From Herbaspirillum sp. 3R11 (lineage in GTDB: Bacteria > Pseudomonadota > Gammaproteobacteria > Burkholderiales > Burkholderiaceae_D), in assembly GCF_004563925.1 (NCBI RefSeq), contig NZ_SPNJ01000001.1, positions 1,178,001-1,242,000 on the forward strand: a DNA stretch of 64,000 nt, in the 5' to 3' direction. The notes under the pieces were generated by a model. The model saw nothing but the letters and a program-made list of their open reading frames with translations, did not search any database and had not been told where the DNA came from. Below are positions 34,180 to 43,425 of the stretch, in pieces. How positions within the stretch are numbered: position 1 is the stretch's first letter; each line of letters opens with the position of its first letter. The translations under genes were made by a program, and so were the position numbers.

Positions 34180-35433
34180 GTGAAAACTGTTCCAGAGCAA
34201 TACCTGTCTTGCGGGCAAGAGATCATGCGGCGCGCCGAGGCGCTCGCCGTCCATACGGAAGCTGCCGGCATGATGACGCGCACTTACCTGACCGCCATGC
34301 ACCATGCCGCCGCGCAACAACTGAGCGAGTGGATGAGCGCCGCCGGCATGCAGGTTCGCCGCGACGATGCCGGCAACGTCATCGGCCGCTATGAAGCCGC
34401 GCCCGGCCATGAGAATGCCGCAGCGCTGGTCACCGGTTCGCATTTCGATACGGTGCGCAACGGCGGCAAGTACGACGGCAATCTCGGCATCCTGTTGCCG
34501 GTGTCGTGTATTGCGGAGTGGCATCGCGCAGGCCGGCGATTCCCGTTTCCGATCGACGTGATCGGCTTCGCGGAAGAAGAGGGTGTGCGCTTCAAGGCGA
34601 CCTTGCTGGGCAGTCGCGCCGTGGCAGGCACGTTTGACAAGAGCGTGCTCGACAACCTCGACGAACAGGGCAACAGCATGCGCGACGTCATGCGCGCAGC
34701 CGGCTTCGATCCGGACCGGCTCGATGCGTCGGCGTGGCCGCCGGCAGCCGTCGCCGCCTTTGTCGAAGTGCATATCGAACAGGGACCGTTGCTGCTCAAT
34801 GAGGCCTTGCCGGTCGGCGTGGTGACCGCGATCTCCGGCGCGACGCGTTTCATGGCGGAACTGCAGGGACTTGCCGGCCACGCGGGCACGGTGCCGATGC
34901 ACATGCGCCGCGACGCCGCCATGACGGCGGCGGAAATCGGCCTGTACATCGAACAGCGCTGCAGCGGCAGGCCCGGTCTGGTCGGCACGATGGGCATCAT
35001 GGAAGTGCCGAACGGCGCCGCCAATGTGGTGCCGGGCAGCGCGCGCTTTTCCATCGACATCCGCGCCGAGCAGGATGGGGTGCGCGAGGATGCTGTGGCC
35101 GACGTCGAGGCCGAAATCGAACGCATCTGTGCGCGCCGCAATGTCGCCATCACACTGCGCAAAACGCATCAGGCCGGCAGCGTGCCTTGCGCCGGGCATC
35201 TGCAACAGCAACTGGCGGATGCCATCGAAGCATGCGGCCTGCCGCTGCGGCATCTGCCGTCGGGCGCCGGCCATGACGCGATGGCGATTGCGGCCATCGC
35301 CGACGTGGCGATGTTGTTTGTCCGTTGTGGCAACGGCGGCATCAGCCACCACCCCGACGAAATCATGACGGAAGAAGACGCGGCGATTGCTGCGCAGGTG
35401 TTCAGCCGCTTCGTCGAAAACTTCGCGGCCTGA
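34180..35433 (+). CDS. M20-family amidohydrolase (allantoate amidohydrolase / N-carbamoyl-amino-acid hydrolase type)
   Basis: 417 residues, dinuclear-metal peptidase M20 fold of the AllC/HyuC/beta-ureidopropionase group. Metal-site motifs: 'GSHFDTVRNGGKYDGNLGIL', 'GFAEEEGVRF', and late 'GAGHDAMAIA'. The lid-domain motif 'LAGHAGTVPM' is also present. The GTG start at 34180 is supported by AAGGAG six bases upstream; the frame is open for 16 codons further 5' without an RBS. It precedes the MIO-type ammonia-lyase gene, so both are probably cotranscribed. The exact N-carbamoyl or ureido substrate is not determinable. Confidence 0.9.
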   Translation: MKTVPEQYLSCGQEIMRRAEALAVHTEAAGMMTRTYLTAMHHAAAQQLSEWMSAAGMQVRRDDAGNVIGRYEAAPGHENAAALVTGSHFDTVRNGGKYDGNLGILLPVSCIAEWHRAGRRFPFPIDVIGFAEEEGVRFKATLLGSRAVAGTFDKSVLDNLDEQGNSMRDVMRAAGFDPDRLDASAWPPAAVAAFVEVHIEQGPLLLNEALPVGVVTAISGATRFMAELQGLAGHAGTVPMHMRRDAAMTAAEIGLYIEQRCSGRPGLVGTMGIMEVPNGAANVVPGSARFSIDIRAEQDGVREDAVADVEAEIERICARRNVAITLRKTHQAGSVPCAGHLQQQLADAIEACGLPLRHLPSGAGHDAMAIAAIADVAMLFVRCGNGGISHHPDEIMTEEDAAIAAQVFSRFVENFAA

Positions 35434-35474
35434 CGCAGAGTCCGCCGCGCTCTCCATCTCTACAAAGGAATCCC

Positions 35475-37118
35475 ATGACCACCATCACCATCGACGGTTT
35501 CAATCTCAACGCTGCGCAAGTCGTGAGCGTCTCTCGCGGTGTCAACGGCGCGTACGCCAAAGTCGCGCTCGCCGACTCCTCGCGCGCCGCCCTGAAGCAA
35601 AGCCGCGACTTCATCGAATCGACCTGGATGCACGACGAAGCGCCAATGATGTACAGCTTCAACACCGGCGTCGGCCTGCTCAAGGACACCCGCATCAAGG
35701 TCGAACACATCGAGCTGTTCCAGACCCAACTGATCAAGGCCCACAGCGCCGGCATCGGCGAACCGTTCTCCGAAGAAGTCAGCCGCGCCACCATGCTGCT
35801 GCGCGCCAACGCCTTTGCCAGCAATTACTCGGCGCCACGTGTGGAAGTGGTCGATCGCCTGCTGGACTTCATCAACGCCGGCATCCATCCGATCATGCCG
35901 CAAAAGGGTTCGGTCGGCGCCTCCGGCGACCTCGCGCCGCTGGCCTACCTGGCTGCCGCCATCGTCGGTTTCGACGAAGCCGAAGTGATGTACCAGGGCA
36001 AACGCATGAGCGCGCCTGAAGCCATCACCAAGGCCGGCATCGGCCCGGTCAAGTTCGATCTCAAGGCCAAGGACGCCTCGGCGCTGATCAACGGCTGCAC
36101 CGCCTCGCTCGCGGTCGCCGTGCTGGCAGCGCACGATTCGCGCAACCTGCTGACCGATGCCTGCCTGTCACTGGGCTTGACGCTGGAAGCCATGCGCGCC
36201 GAAATGTCCGCCTTCGACGCCCGCATCCAGCAAGCGCGTCCGCACGCCGGCCAGATCAAGACCGCCGCCGTCATCCGCACCTTGCTCAAGGGCTCTACCC
36301 GCACCACCCATGAAGCACGCTCGGTGCAGTTGCCGGATGAATCGCGCCGTACTGACATCCCATATTCCTTGCGCATCCAGGACGTCTACTCGCTGCGCTG
36401 CGCGCCGCAGGTCTACGGCCCGGTGTTCGATGCGCTGGATTACATCGACACTATCGTCGACAAGGAAATCAACTCCGCCACCGACAACCCGCTGATCTTT
36501 AGCAAAGAGGAAGCGGAAGGCGGCGGCTTCGAGATCATCTCCGGCGGTAACTTCCACGGTCAGTACCTGGCGCAGGCGATGGACTTGCTGGCGATGACGA
36601 TCACTGATCTCGGCAGCATCTGCGAACGCCGCATTGCGCGTCTGATCGATCCGACCTTGTCGTGGGGCCTGCCGCGCAACCTGATGAGCGGCGTGCGTGG
36701 CGTCAACACCGGCTATCCGGTGGTGCAGTGCTCGATGAGTTCACTGGTGATGGAAAACCGCACGTTGTCCATGCCGGGCAGCGTCGACAGCATCCCGTCC
36801 AAGGGCAACAGCGAAGACCACGTCTCCAACTCGACCTGGTGCGCGCGCAAGGCGGCGACCGTGGTCGCCAATACGCAGTACATCGTCGGCGTGGAAATGC
36901 TGCTGGCGGCGCAGGGGCTGACCATGACGGAAGAGTTGCTCAAGGACTTCGTGCTGGGCGAGGGAACGCAGGCGGCGTATGAAGAGATTCGCAAGCAGAT
37001 TCCGGCTTGCCTCGATGGCGATCGCTGGTTCCATAACGATATTCAGGTGGCGCATTCGTTCATCACCAGCGGGTCGGTGCGTGACGCGGTAATCGGGCGC
37101 ATCGGCAAGTTCGTCTGA
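35475..37118 (+). CDS. Aromatic-amino-acid ammonia-lyase (histidine ammonia-lyase-like)
   Basis: 547 residues. The MIO cofactor triad Ala149-Ser150-Gly151 lies in 'GSVGASGDLAPLAY', and a catalytic Tyr60 in 'YSFNTGVG'. Where HutH has a Ser-His pair and Phe/Tyr lyases have Phe-Leu or His-Leu, this protein has Ala-His ('IKAHSAGIG'), and it keeps the Glu of 'SEDHVSN' seen in histidine enzymes; both favour a histidine-like substrate. It is about 40 residues longer than HutH and has no hutU, hutI or hutG beside it, so a non-canonical role is possible. RBS aaggaa before ATG 35475. Confidence 0.88.
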   Translation: MTTITIDGFNLNAAQVVSVSRGVNGAYAKVALADSSRAALKQSRDFIESTWMHDEAPMMYSFNTGVGLLKDTRIKVEHIELFQTQLIKAHSAGIGEPFSEEVSRATMLLRANAFASNYSAPRVEVVDRLLDFINAGIHPIMPQKGSVGASGDLAPLAYLAAAIVGFDEAEVMYQGKRMSAPEAITKAGIGPVKFDLKAKDASALINGCTASLAVAVLAAHDSRNLLTDACLSLGLTLEAMRAEMSAFDARIQQARPHAGQIKTAAVIRTLLKGSTRTTHEARSVQLPDESRRTDIPYSLRIQDVYSLRCAPQVYGPVFDALDYIDTIVDKEINSATDNPLIFSKEEAEGGGFEIISGGNFHGQYLAQAMDLLAMTITDLGSICERRIARLIDPTLSWGLPRNLMSGVRGVNTGYPVVQCSMSSLVMENRTLSMPGSVDSIPSKGNSEDHVSNSTWCARKAATVVANTQYIVGVEMLLAAQGLTMTEELLKDFVLGEGTQAAYEEIRKQIPACLDGDRWFHNDIQVAHSFITSGSVRDAVIGRIGKFV

Positions 37119-37165
37119 ACCGATTCAACAGATAGCCAGATAAAAACAAACAGGGAAGGGCCGGC

Positions 37166-38968
37166 ATGTTTACCTCAATCAGAACGCGTATTTTATTTTT
37201 CAGTATTGCCTTGCTCGTTGCGAGTCTGGGCGTGGTCGGTGCGGTCTCCTACGTCATTGTCAAAGCCGACAACGATCACGCCATCGACGAGAGTTCGCGC
37301 TCCATCGCCGACGGCTATGCCTCGGCGATCAACGAATGGGTCGCCGCCAAAGCAAGCATGGCGGCAGCGGCGGCAGACGGTGTGTTGCAAGCTGACCCGG
37401 TGTTCGTCATCAAGCAATTGCAAAAGAGCGGCGGTTTCTACGTCACCACCTTCGGCAAGGAAGACAAGACGGCCTATACCTCCGCCGCCGAGGGATTGCC
37501 GACCGGTTACGATCCGACCGGACGTTCCTGGTACCAGCAATCGGTCAAGGCAGGCAAGGCCGTGGTGACCAAGCCGTATACCGACGTCGTTACCAAGAAG
37601 CCGATGGTGTCCTTCACCGCGCAGGTCAAAAAGGATGGCGTCCTGCAAGGCGTGGTGGCGGCTGCGGTGTTTCTCGATGGCGTCAGCAACGTGGTGAAAG
37701 CGGTGCATCCGACGCCGGCCAGTTTCGCCTTCCTGGTCGATCGCGACGGCATGATGCTGGCCCATCCCGATGCGCAGTGGATCAACAAGCCGGTCAAGGA
37801 CTGGAATCCCGAGCTGACCGTCGAACGCCTGAATTCTCTGAGCGGGAACGACGCCAGCAAGGAAATCGTGCTTAACGGCGCCGCCAAGCTGGTCCAGGCA
37901 GTTGCCGTCAAAGACACCGAATGGTCGCTGCTGGTGGCGATCGACAAAGCCGACGTCAATGCCGGCATGCGCCATGCCACGCAATCGTCACTGATCGCCA
38001 TCGTGCTGGTGGCGACGTTGGCTGCGCTGATCCTGGGACTGATCACCACGGCGGTATTCCGGCGCCTGTCGCAGGTGCGCAATGCGATGGACAGCATCGG
38101 CTCCGGCAACGGCGACCTGACCATGCGCCTGCCGGAAGACGGCAAGGACGAAGTCAGCCAGATCGCCCGGTCATTCAATGTCTTCGTGCAAAAGATCACC
38201 ACCATCCTGCAGGAGATCCGGCACACCAGCGATGCCGTCAAGGTGTCGTCGTCCGAGATAGCCAGCGGCAACCTCGATTTGTCGGGTCGCACCGAGCAGC
38301 AAGCCGGCGCCCTGGAAGAGACTGCTTCCGCGATGGAAGAGCTGACCTCCACCGTCAAGCAGAACTCCGACAATGCACGTCAGGCCAATCAGCTGGCGCT
38401 GGCGGCGTCGGCGATTGCCAAGGAAGGCGGTGAAGTGGTCGGCAACGTCGTCGCCACCATGGACGCGATCAATCAGTCGTCGCGCCAGATCGTCGACATC
38501 ATCGGTGTGATCGACGGCATTGCGTTCCAGACCAATATTCTTGCCTTGAACGCCGCCGTGGAAGCGGCACGGGCCGGTGAACAGGGACGTGGTTTCGCGG
38601 TGGTGGCGAGTGAAGTGCGCAGCCTGGCGCAACGCAGCGCGCAAGCCGCTAAGGAAATCAAGGTACTGATCGACTCCTCGGTGTCGAAGGTGAGCGACGG
38701 CGGCCTGCTGGTCGAGAAGGCCGGGCAGACCATGGTGGAGATCGTCGACAGCGTCAAGAACGTCAGCGCCATCGTCAGTGAAATCGCCAACGCCAGTTCC
38801 GAGCAGAGCACCGGCATCGAGGAAATCAACCGCGCCATCACGCACATGGATGAAGCCACGCAACAGAACGCGGCGCTGGTGGAGCAAGCCGCCGCCGCGG
38901 CGCAATCGCTGCAGGATCAGGCGACCAATCTGGCCACCATCGTCAGCGGATTCAAGATGCAGGCGTAG
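37166..38968 (+). CDS. Methyl-accepting chemotaxis protein with Cache sensor domain
   Basis: 600 residues. TM1 (about 8-32), a periplasmic double-Cache-type sensor (about 35-270, '[22 protein letters not shown]'), TM2 (about 274-298), HAMP, then the signalling domain with the conserved hairpin tip '[27 protein letters not shown]'. The sensor type commonly binds amino acids or organic acids. A strong RBS (agggaaggg) precedes the start. Its position after the ammonia-lyase gene hints at taxis toward an amino-acid-like compound, by inference only. Confidence 0.94.
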   Translation: MFTSIRTRILFFSIALLVASLGVVGAVSYVIVKADNDHAIDESSRSIADGYASAINEWVAAKASMAAAAADGVLQADPVFVIKQLQKSGGFYVTTFGKEDKTAYTSAAEGLPTGYDPTGRSWYQQSVKAGKAVVTKPYTDVVTKKPMVSFTAQVKKDGVLQGVVAAAVFLDGVSNVVKAVHPTPASFAFLVDRDGMMLAHPDAQWINKPVKDWNPELTVERLNSLSGNDASKEIVLNGAAKLVQAVAVKDTEWSLLVAIDKADVNAGMRHATQSSLIAIVLVATLAALILGLITTAVFRRLSQVRNAMDSIGSGNGDLTMRLPEDGKDEVSQIARSFNVFVQKITTILQEIRHTSDAVKVSSSEIASGNLDLSGRTEQQAGALEETASAMEELTSTVKQNSDNARQANQLALAASAIAKEGGEVVGNVVATMDAINQSSRQIVDIIGVIDGIAFQTNILALNAAVEAARAGEQGRGFAVVASEVRSLAQRSAQAAKEIKVLIDSSVSKVSDGGLLVEKAGQTMVEIVDSVKNVSAIVSEIANASSEQSTGIEEINRAITHMDEATQQNAALVEQAAAAAQSLQDQATNLATIVSGFKMQA

Positions 38969-38977
38969 TTCGTGGCG

Positions 38978-39718
38978 TCAGAACGCGTGTGCTTCATGCA
39001 ACTCCGCCAGGGCATGCGCCTTGAATACGCTGAGTCGTTGATCGGCGCGCTGGCGCGGTTGCGGCAGGTCGACCAGGATGGTGTTGCGGATATTGCCCGG
39101 ACGGCTGCCCATCACCAGCACACGGTCGCCGAGGTAGAGCGATTCGTCGATATCGTGCGTGACCAGCAGCAGTGAAATCTGGTGTTGCTGCGCCAGGCTC
39201 AGCAGCAAATCCTGCAGCTTCATGCGCGTGAAGGCGTCGACCGCGCTGAACGGTTCGTCCAGCAGCAGTACGCGCGGGCGCGAGTACAGGCCGCGCGCGA
39301 TAGCCACGCGTTGCGCCATGCCGCCCGAGAGTTGCTTGGGCAGGCTGTCTTCCCAGCCGGCGAGGCCGACTTCTTCCAGCAACTGCGAAATCCAGGCGCG
39401 GTCGGCGCGGTCGCCATCGGCAAAGCCGACGTTCTGCGCCACCGTCAGCCAGGGCATCAGGCGCGGCTCCTGGAACACGAAGGCAACGCCGCCGCCAGTA
39501 ACGTTATGCTGGCCACTGAGCTCGCCGGCGCGCGTAACGCTGCCCTGAAAATCCTTGTCGAGGCCGGCGGCAATGCGCAGCAGCGTGCTCTTGCCGCAGC
39601 CGCTGGGGCCGAGCAAGGCAACAACTTCGCGTTCGGCCAGCGCCAGTTCGACGCCTTGCAGGATGGTTTCGTCGCCGAAGGATTTGCGTCGGACCTTGAT
39701 GTCGAGAATGGTGCTCAT
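38978..39718 (-). CDS. NitT/TauT-type (SsuB-like) ABC transporter ATP-binding protein
   Basis: 246 residues. Walker A GPSGCGKST, Q-loop 'FVFQEPRLMPW' (the SsuB-like form), signature LSGGMAQRVA, Walker B LLLDEPFSAVDAFT, H-loop VTHDIDESL. ATG 39718 (MSTILDIKV) is the natural start. It converges on the chemoreceptor gene with a 9-base gap and is the last gene of a three-gene importer operon. Confidence 0.92.
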   Translation of the reverse strand: MSTILDIKVRRKSFGDETILQGVELALAEREVVALLGPSGCGKSTLLRIAAGLDKDFQGSVTRAGELSGQHNVTGGGVAFVFQEPRLMPWLTVAQNVGFADGDRADRAWISQLLEEVGLAGWEDSLPKQLSGGMAQRVAIARGLYSRPRVLLLDEPFSAVDAFTRMKLQDLLLSLAQQHQISLLLVTHDIDESLYLGDRVLVMGSRPGNIRNTILVDLPQPRQRADQRLSVFKAHALAELHEAHAF

Positions 39719-39740
39719 GGCACTCCTTGCAAAATGAGTT

Positions 39741-40562
39741 TCAGGAATGCTCGCCGGTAAAGGCATCGCGCCACGACAGGCTGCGGCTTTCCCAGTATTT
39801 GAGCAGTGAGTCGCTGAGCTTGCCCATCACCGCCAGCGCCACGATGGCGACCAGCACCAGATCCGGGCGCGACACTTCGCGGCCGTCGGTGAGCAGGTAG
39901 CCGATGCCTTGCGTGGCGGCCAGCAGCTCGGCGGCGACCACGCACAGCCAGGCCATCGACAAACCGTTGCGCAGGCCCGTAAACAGATACGGCTTTGCCG
40001 CAGGGATGAAAATCTTGCGCACCAGGTCGAGGCGGCTGAAACCGTACATCGTGCCCACTTCCACCAGCTTGCGGTCGACGTTGCGGATGCCGGCGACCAG
40101 GTTCATGTAGACCGGGAAGAACGAGCCGATCGCGATCAGCGTGATCTTGGAGGTCTCGTCGATGCCGAGCCAGATCAGCAGCAGCGGCACCCAGGCCAAT
40201 CCAGGCACGGCGCGCAGCGCCTGGAAGATCGGTTCGATGTAATCCTCGGCCAGCGTGCTGAGGCCGACCCAGGCGCCGAACACCAGCGCCAGCAGCGCGC
40301 CGATGCCGAAGCCGGCGGCCACGCGCAGGGTGCTGGCGGTGATGTGTTTCCACAGCGGACCTTCCGCCAGTTCCAGCAGCGTCACCAGCAAGTCGCTGGG
40401 CATCGGCATCAGGTAGCCCGGCACCCATCCGGCGCGGCCGGCGATTTCCAGTCCGGCCAGCAATACCACCGGAATCACCAGTCCGCGCAACAAGGCCGGA
40501 CGAATCTTCAGTCCCTGCGCCGGCGTGCTGCGCTTGCTGTCGAGGGCGGCGGAACGCGACAT
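39741..40562 (-). CDS. NitT/TauT-type (SsuC-like) ABC transporter permease
   Basis: 273 residues, about six helices, EAA loop 'LVEVGTMYGFSRLDLVRKIFIP'. 'LVIPVVLLAGLEIAGRAGWVPGYLMPMPS' is the typical N-terminal segment. The start lies 2 bases after the binding-protein stop, so translation is likely coupled. Confidence 0.92.
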   Translation of the reverse strand: MSRSAALDSKRSTPAQGLKIRPALLRGLVIPVVLLAGLEIAGRAGWVPGYLMPMPSDLLVTLLELAEGPLWKHITASTLRVAAGFGIGALLALVFGAWVGLSTLAEDYIEPIFQALRAVPGLAWVPLLLIWLGIDETSKITLIAIGSFFPVYMNLVAGIRNVDRKLVEVGTMYGFSRLDLVRKIFIPAAKPYLFTGLRNGLSMAWLCVVAAELLAATQGIGYLLTDGREVSRPDLVLVAIVALAVMGKLSDSLLKYWESRSLSWRDAFTGEHS

Positions 40563-40564
40563 GC

Positions 40565-41545
40565 TTATTTCTCCGCCACGACTTCAGCGGCGATGCGCGC
40601 GTTGATCAGCGAATTCAGCGGACCGTCGACATCAGCGCCGCGGCGCAGGATGCCGTCTTTTTGCAGCAACGGCACTACCGGCTTGATCGCATCCAGATGC
40701 GCCGCGCCGGGTACCGGACGGCTGAAATCGTAGCGCGCCAGTTGCAGGCCGATGACGTCAACCGGCAGCTTGGTTTCTTCGGCGATCAGGGCGGCGGTCT
40801 CCTTCGGATTCTGGATGATCCAGCGGCGTGCGCGTTCATACGCTTTCAGCACGATGCGCACTTCCTGCGGATGCTCGTTGAGGAAGGATTCGCTGGTGTT
40901 GAGGAATGCCGCCAGGCCGAAGGCCGGATTGCGGTAGACGAAACGGGCGCCGGCAGCTTGCGCACCCGCCATGTGTGGATCCAGGCCGGCCCAGACGTCG
41001 ACGCGGCCTTGTTCAAGCGCGATGCGACCATCGGGATGTTGCAGGTGAACGATCTCGACGTCGGACGGTTTCAGGCCGTGGGCGTCCAGTGTGCGCAGCA
41101 GGAAGAAATAGGGATCGGTGCCCTTGGTGGCGGCGATCTTCTTGCCCTTGATGTCGGCGACGGTCTTGATCGGCGAGTTGCCCAGCACCACCAGCGCGCT
41201 AGGCTCGGCCCACAGGTAGCTGTAGACGGTCTTGACGGGCTGGCCGTTGACGCGTGCCACCAGCGCCGAAATGCTGGAGGTCAGCGCGAAGTTGGAGGCG
41301 CCGCTGTTGAGGAATTCGAGCGAGTTGTTGCTGCCGCGCGAGAACACCCATTGCACGCTGGTGCCTTGCGCCTTGAAGGCTTCTTCCAGCCAGCCGTTGC
41401 GCTTGATGATCAGGCTTTCGGGCGAGTAGTAGGCGTAGTCGAGTTTAATTTCCTTGAGCGTGTCGGCATGGACGGCGTTGCCGACGGAAAATGTGCTCAG
41501 CGCAAATGAAAGGCCGGTGGCGAATTTCTTGAGGGACGGGAACAT
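40565..41545 (-). CDS. NitT/TauT-type (SsuA-like) ABC substrate-binding protein
   Basis: 326 residues with a signal peptide ending near 'VGNAVHAD'. The mature start 'EIKLDYAYYSPESLIIKRNGWLEE' and 'VQWVFSRGSNNSLEFLNSGASNFAL' are typical of aliphatic-sulfonate-type receptors. ATG 41545 is chosen for the signal peptide. It is the first gene of the importer operon and is divergent from the DUF4865 gene. Confidence 0.92.
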   Translation of the reverse strand: MFPSLKKFATGLSFALSTFSVGNAVHADTLKEIKLDYAYYSPESLIIKRNGWLEEAFKAQGTSVQWVFSRGSNNSLEFLNSGASNFALTSSISALVARVNGQPVKTVYSYLWAEPSALVVLGNSPIKTVADIKGKKIAATKGTDPYFFLLRTLDAHGLKPSDVEIVHLQHPDGRIALEQGRVDVWAGLDPHMAGAQAAGARFVYRNPAFGLAAFLNTSESFLNEHPQEVRIVLKAYERARRWIIQNPKETAALIAEETKLPVDVIGLQLARYDFSRPVPGAAHLDAIKPVVPLLQKDGILRRGADVDGPLNSLINARIAAEVVAEK

Positions 41546-41774
41546 TGTTTTTCTTTGTTGAGGATGGAAGACGGACAGACGAACGGGACATCGTAATTCC
41601 AAAGAATCGTGCTGACAAAGACCGTTACCGCATATCCATGCGTGTTTTTCGCATGCCGGATGTTTGCCCGGCGCGGATCATTTAAGAGACTCATCACAGA
41701 AATCGTTCGCAGCGGCTGGTCGCTCAACAGGCATGCGCCTAAGCTTTGTCACGGTCAAACAACAAGGAACCAGC

Positions 41775-42344
41775 ATGCTTTCGAAACAGTATTCACACCG
41801 CCTTCCCGTCGACTACGACCTCAGCGCAATCCGCCGTCGCGCCGCCGCGCGCGGCCCGATGTGGGACAACACGCCGGGCCTGTATTTCAAGTCCTTCTCG
41901 TTGCGCGAAGCCGGCAAGAACGGCGCGCCCACCAACGTCTATTCATCGATCTATCTGTGGAAGGACGCCACGGCCGCATCCGAATTCCTGACCAGCGATC
42001 GCTTCGAAGCCGTGCTCGCCGCCTTCGGCCGGCCCGGCATCGAATTGTGGCTGCCGCTGGATGTCCAGGCCGGCCCTGCGCAACAAGGGCGGTGGATCTA
42101 TCGCGAGGACCTGCCATTTGGCGACACCACCGACATGCATGCGCTGCGCGAAGCCGAGCACGAACGCAATCGCGCTTTGACGCACCGGGCGGAGACGGTT
42201 GCCGCCGTGACCGCACTCGACCCGGCGGAGTGGAAGCTGGTGCGCTTCCATATCACGTCAGGGGCCTACGATGCGGAGCATGCCGGCGACGGTTATGAAG
42301 TGCTGCACCTGGCGCAGCCCTTGCTGGCGGAATTGCGCAAGTAA
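41775..42344 (+). CDS. DUF4865 family protein
   Basis: 189 residues, soluble. It matches DUF4865 by 'YDLSAIRRRAAARGPMWDN', 'GLYFKSFSLRE' and 'SIYLWKD'. Function unknown; the short beta-rich opening resembles ferredoxin-like monooxygenase-type dimers, but I see no catalytic residues. RBS aaggaa. Divergent from the sulfonate-type importer at 38978-41545, so it may share its regulation. Confidence 0.8.
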   Translation: MLSKQYSHRLPVDYDLSAIRRRAAARGPMWDNTPGLYFKSFSLREAGKNGAPTNVYSSIYLWKDATAASEFLTSDRFEAVLAAFGRPGIELWLPLDVQAGPAQQGRWIYREDLPFGDTTDMHALREAEHERNRALTHRAETVAAVTALDPAEWKLVRFHITSGAYDAEHAGDGYEVLHLAQPLLAELRK

Positions 42345-42455
42345 GTGACGTAAATAAGCTGCGCATTGCGCTTGGCAAAGGAATCCTCCGCAGGTTAATC
42401 TGCCCGGCTGACGCGCTCGCGATACCGGGCGGTTTCCTTTTTCAACGGAGTTCCT

Positions 42456-43256
42456 GTGCAAGCTTTGTCGACCGCGACCAGTGATGAATTCAGCAATGTG
42501 CGTTTCGTGCTCACCGATATGGATGAAACGCTGACCTATCGTGGGCGGCTGGCCGCGCAGACGTATCGTGCGCTGGAACGCTTGCAGGAAAACGGCGTGC
42601 GCGTGATCCCGGTCACCGCGGCGCCTGCCGGCTGGTGCGACCAGATGGCGCGCATGTGGCCGGTCGATGGGGTCATCGGCGAGAACGGCGGCTTGTTCTT
42701 TCGGCGTGATGAAAGCGATGCACACGCGCTGGTCCGCGAGTTCTGGCATGGCCACGCAGTAAAGAACGTTGCCACGCAACTGCAAGCTATCGCTGCTCGC
42801 GTACAGCGTGAAGTGCCGGAAGCGGTATTCGCCGATGACCAGCCGTTCCGCACCACCAGCGTGGCGTTCTCGATTCCCCAGGACGCAGCCGAACGCGATC
42901 GGATCGCGGATGCCTTGCGACGCGCCGGGGCCGACGTTACCGTCAATAATTTATGGATACTCGGCTGGCTCGGCGGCTACGACAAGCTGTCGATGTCGCG
43001 CCGGATTCTCGCTGCACATTACGGCGTCGACATCGATGAAGAAGCAGGGCGGAATTCGGTGTTGTATACCGGCGACTCGACCAATGATGCACCGATGTTT
43101 GCGTTCTTCCGGCACACCGTCGGCGTGAGCACGGTAGTGGAATATCTTGACCGGATACCGGTGCATCCGCGCTGGATTACGCAAGGTCCGGGCGGCGCAG
43201 GATTTGTCGAAGCCGCCGACGCGGTGATCGCGGCGCGCTCAGGTCAAGATCGCTGA
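42456..43256 (+). CDS. HAD-superfamily hydrolase, type IIB (sugar-phosphatase-like)
   Basis: 266 residues. The nucleophile motif DMDET (Asp21, Asp23), motif II 'VIPVTAAPAGW', the cap region, and the late 'YTGDSTNDAPMFAFF' (GDSxND) form a complete active site of Cof/SPP/MPGP-type phosphatases. The start is a GTG at 42456 with ggag upstream. It is monocistronic as far as seen; substrate unknown. Confidence 0.88.
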   Translation: MQALSTATSDEFSNVRFVLTDMDETLTYRGRLAAQTYRALERLQENGVRVIPVTAAPAGWCDQMARMWPVDGVIGENGGLFFRRDESDAHALVREFWHGHAVKNVATQLQAIAARVQREVPEAVFADDQPFRTTSVAFSIPQDAAERDRIADALRRAGADVTVNNLWILGWLGGYDKLSMSRRILAAHYGVDIDEEAGRNSVLYTGDSTNDAPMFAFFRHTVGVSTVVEYLDRIPVHPRWITQGPGGAGFVEAADAVIAARSGQDR

Positions 43257-43285
43257 AAATTTCTGCTATTGCGTCGCAATCCCTT

Positions 43286-43314
43286 GCTGACGCTGGGCTG
43301 ACGTCGTGCTGACG
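43286..43314 (+). promoter_or_regulatory. Three GCTGACG direct repeats at exact 11-bp spacing
   Basis: GCTGACG occurs at 43286-43292, 43297-43303 and 43308-43314, each 11 bases from the last, so all copies lie on one face of the helix. They end 38 bases upstream of the proposed -35 box of the organosulfur operon, the right place for an activator. A short inverted repeat ACGAAT-TC-ATTCGT (43339-43352) lies between. Confidence 0.6.
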
Positions 43315-43352
43315 AGAAATACTTTCGCATAAGGACATACGAATTCATTCGT

Positions 43353-43380
43353 TTGTCGACAGTTTTCGCTTACCTATACT
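43353..43380 (+). promoter_or_regulatory. Candidate promoter of the organosulfur operon
   Basis: TTGTCG (43353-43358), 16-base spacer, TATACT (43375-43380). The -10 is one base from consensus and the -35 is weaker, consistent with an activator-dependent promoter. The operon's first ATG is at 43426, preceded by aaagga. Confidence 0.55.
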
Positions 43381-43425
43381 TGATCGCAGCTTTTTGCTTC
43401 GACATGCATACGTAAAGGAAAACTC

